Source: Litorimonas sp965205225 (GTDB lineage Bacteria > Pseudomonadota > Alphaproteobacteria > Caulobacterales > Maricaulaceae). Taken from it: DNA of 64,000 bases. The stretch covers positions 2,046,001 to 2,110,000 of the forward strand of contig CBDBFZ010000003.1 in NCBI GenBank assembly GCA_965205225.1. Direction: 5' to 3'. The position numbers and the translations under genes were made by a program. Of this stretch, positions 62,393 to 64,000 are shown in pieces. The first letter of the stretch is position 1; every line of letters starts with the position of its first letter. The notes beneath the pieces were generated by a model. That model did no database searches. It saw only the letters and a program-made list of their open reading frames with translations, and was not told the origin of the DNA.

Positions 62393-62448
62393 AGCATTGT
62401 AAATTAAGCATTGTAAATTAAGCATTGTAAATTAAGCATTGCAAATTA
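62393..62448. repeat. Four tandem copies of a 14-bp unit
   Basis: AGCATTGTAAATTA is repeated four times head to tail (the fourth has one T-to-C change). It lies 90 bp upstream of the TonB receptor start, in promoter distance, so copy number could affect expression. Confidence 0.85.
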
Positions 62449-62537
62449 TGACGACGCGGTTATATCCAGCTCACCAACTACGAGTACTAATGGTCTCGGA
62501 TGTGTATGAGAAGATCACAGAAAAAGGTAAGCTCTCA

Positions 62538-64000
62538 ATGCAAAAGTCAAAATCGAAGTTTTTTCTATCGACGATCATGGGCGGGGTCCTGGTCTCTGCG
62601 GGAACGACGACTGCGGTGGCACAGGACGCTACCGGTGATGACGAAGTCATCGTGACTGGGTCGCGTTTGAAGGTGAATCCGAACCTCACGGCTGCTAATC
62701 CGGTTCTGACAGTTGATGATGCGGAAATTTCTTTCCGTGGTATAGTCAACATTGAAGACCTGACCAACAATCTGCCGCAAGTCTTTGCTGGCCAGGCTGC
62801 TGAGGTCTCTAACGGCGCTTCCGGTACATCAACATTGAACCTGCGTGGCTTGGGTGCTGTGCGGACATTGACGCTGATCGATGGTCGTCGTCTCCCATAC
62901 GGTTCGTCACAGACGACTGCCGTCAACCTCGACCTCATCCCGACCAATCTGGTTGAGCGCGTCGAAATTCTGACCGGCGGCGCATCCGCCGTTTACGGTT
63001 CCGATGCCATCGGTGGTGTTGCCAACTTCATCCTGAAACGCGACTTTGAAGGCGTCGAGCTGGACGCTCAGTACTCGTTCGAGCAAAACAGCAACGGCAT
63101 AGATCTGTATGACGATGTTCTGCGTGCTGGTGGACAGCCTGTTCCAGATTCCGTGACGGATGGTGAGCAGATCAACCTGTCCGCTGTGATCGGTGTCAAC
63201 TCCGCCGACGATCGCGGCAATGTCACGATCTTCGGGTCCTATCAAAACCGGGAAGAAATTGTTCAGGCCGACCGCTCCTTCTCGGCCTGTACGTTGGGGG
63301 CCTCGATGGGCGCATCATCGGCCAACGGTTTCGGTTGTGTTGGTTCGGGTAACTTCCGTCTCTTTGCTGGCCCGGGTGGTCTGGCGTTCCAAGAGGAAGA
63401 CGGTACAATCATTGATTTCGTGGGTGGTCCTGCTCAGACCTTTAACTTCGGGGCCTCGAACTTCTTCCAGCGTCCCGCAGAACGCGTTCAGATCTTTGGT
63501 AAAGGTCACTATGAGATTTTCGATGGTCACGAACTGTTTGCTGACATTTCCTATGTCAACAATTTCTCCGACGCCCAGATCGCTCCGACTGCTTCATTCG
63601 GTTTCGGCGCTTACACCATCAACTGTGACAACCCGTTGATCCAGACTCCGGGTATCAATCTGGCGACCGATATTTATGGCTGTACTGCGGCTGAAATTGC
63701 TTCAGGCGCTAGCCCGATTATGCGCGATGATAATGGTGATCCAGTTCTTGATGATGATGGTAATACCCAGCTTGCGGGCCTGACAGCTTCGCACCGTAAC
63801 GTCGAAGGTGGGTCTCGTAACTCGCGCCTTGAAAACGAAGCTCTGCGTATGGCTGTGGGTCTCCGCGGTACGATCGCTGATAGCTGGGACTATGAGGTGT
63901 TTACGCAGTTCTCTCGTACGAACGACGAGTCTATCTCAACGAATGACTTTGTTATCGCCAACCTAGAGGATGCATTCTTTGCTGTTGACGACGGTAACGG
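62538..64000 (+). CDS. TonB-dependent outer-membrane receptor (partial)
   Basis: The N-terminal 487 residues of a TonB-dependent receptor; the 3' end lies outside. Start ATG at 62538 (MQKSKSKFFL) has AAGGTAAG 8 bp upstream; an in-frame ATG near 62490 is the alternative. Signal peptide to VAVAQD, then TonB box-like DDEVIVTGSRLK, plug domain with TSTLNLRGLGAVRTLTLIDG, RRLP, NLDLIPTNLVERVEILTGGA and SAVYGSDAIGGVANFILK, and early barrel strands. The pattern (LGAVRTLTLIDGRR) is that of the large receptor group of Caulobacterales/Sphingomonadales that import diverse substrates; specificity is unknown. Confidence 0.93.
   Translation, partial: MQKSKSKFFLSTIMGGVLVSAGTTTAVAQDATGDDEVIVTGSRLKVNPNLTAANPVLTVDDAEISFRGIVNIEDLTNNLPQVFAGQAAEVSNGASGTSTLNLRGLGAVRTLTLIDGRRLPYGSSQTTAVNLDLIPTNLVERVEILTGGASAVYGSDAIGGVANFILKRDFEGVELDAQYSFEQNSNGIDLYDDVLRAGGQPVPDSVTDGEQINLSAVIGVNSADDRGNVTIFGSYQNREEIVQADRSFSACTLGASMGASSANGFGCVGSGNFRLFAGPGGLAFQEEDGTIIDFVGGPAQTFNFGASNFFQRPAERVQIFGKGHYEIFDGHELFADISYVNNFSDAQIAPTASFGFGAYTINCDNPLIQTPGINLATDIYGCTAAEIASGASPIMRDDNGDPVLDDDGNTQLAGLTASHRNVEGGSRNSRLENEALRMAVGLRGTIADSWDYEVFTQFSRTNDESISTNDFVIANLEDAFFAVDDGN

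Overview
The window looks like a chromosome segment from a marine-type alphaproteobacterium, probably near the Hyphomonadaceae/Maricaulales. This is an inference from gene content. The clues are an SRP RNA followed by dnaX and ybaB, a DnaX without the usual four-cysteine zinc module, the long ~346-residue dCTP deaminase form, ApaG beside RlmN, and a secretome of TonB-dependent receptor, S9 peptidase and type I-exported metalloprotease. The striking global property is decay. Insertion sequences of at least four families and about 15 broken genes lie between intact housekeeping genes, which suggests a recent IS expansion with relaxed selection.

Layout. 1-8.3 kb: RND efflux adaptor and permease (minus strand) behind a palindromic operator candidate; a decayed flavin-dependent halogenase; a four-gene operon pxpA-pxpB-pxpC-pabBC (5-oxoproline hydrolysis plus a fused aminodeoxychorismate synthase/lyase). 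8.4-16.4 kb: a flavoprotein remnant, an IS5/IS427-type element, then a 6.8-kb segment bounded by 52-bp IS630-like inverted repeats with TA flanks that carries a 2092-residue serralysin-like metalloprotease with calcium-binding repeats and a seven-bladed FG-GAP propeller. 16.4-20.2 kb: a tight four-gene operon (GIY-YIG protein, unknown membrane protein, membrane-anchored Hsp70-like ATPase, unknown single-pass protein), the best candidate for an undescribed system. 20.2-24.7 kb: an operon galM, Rieske oxygenase, M19 dipeptidase, M28 peptidase with start/stop overlaps whose last two genes are broken, divergent from a class II aldolase. 25.6-30.9 kb: a formylglycine-generating-enzyme-like protein, ybaB-dnaX trapped between direct repeats of an IS fragment, SRP RNA, and P450 and tlyA relics.

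31.1-38.5 kb is mostly core: aspS, rlmN, apaG, dcd, a radical SAM gene and a broken siderophore-type ABC ATPase. 38.6-47.7 kb mixes an ankyrin-repeat gene, IS5 copies and remnants, a broken lipoprotein, a CPA1 antiporter with a C-terminal nucleotide-binding region, an SDR enzyme, a TPR protein and a VOC gene split by foreign sequence. 47.7-51.7 kb holds a divergent DPP-IV-like lipoprotein peptidase and a TrkH potassium transporter. 51.8-62.3 kb is an IS graveyard with nested insertions: three intact-looking IS427-type copies, three IS5-group copies, two to three IS3-type elements, an EAL-domain relic and one small membrane protein. The window ends in a TonB-dependent receptor preceded by a 14-bp tandem repeat.

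All functional calls rest on reading motifs in the translated sequence; no database search was run.
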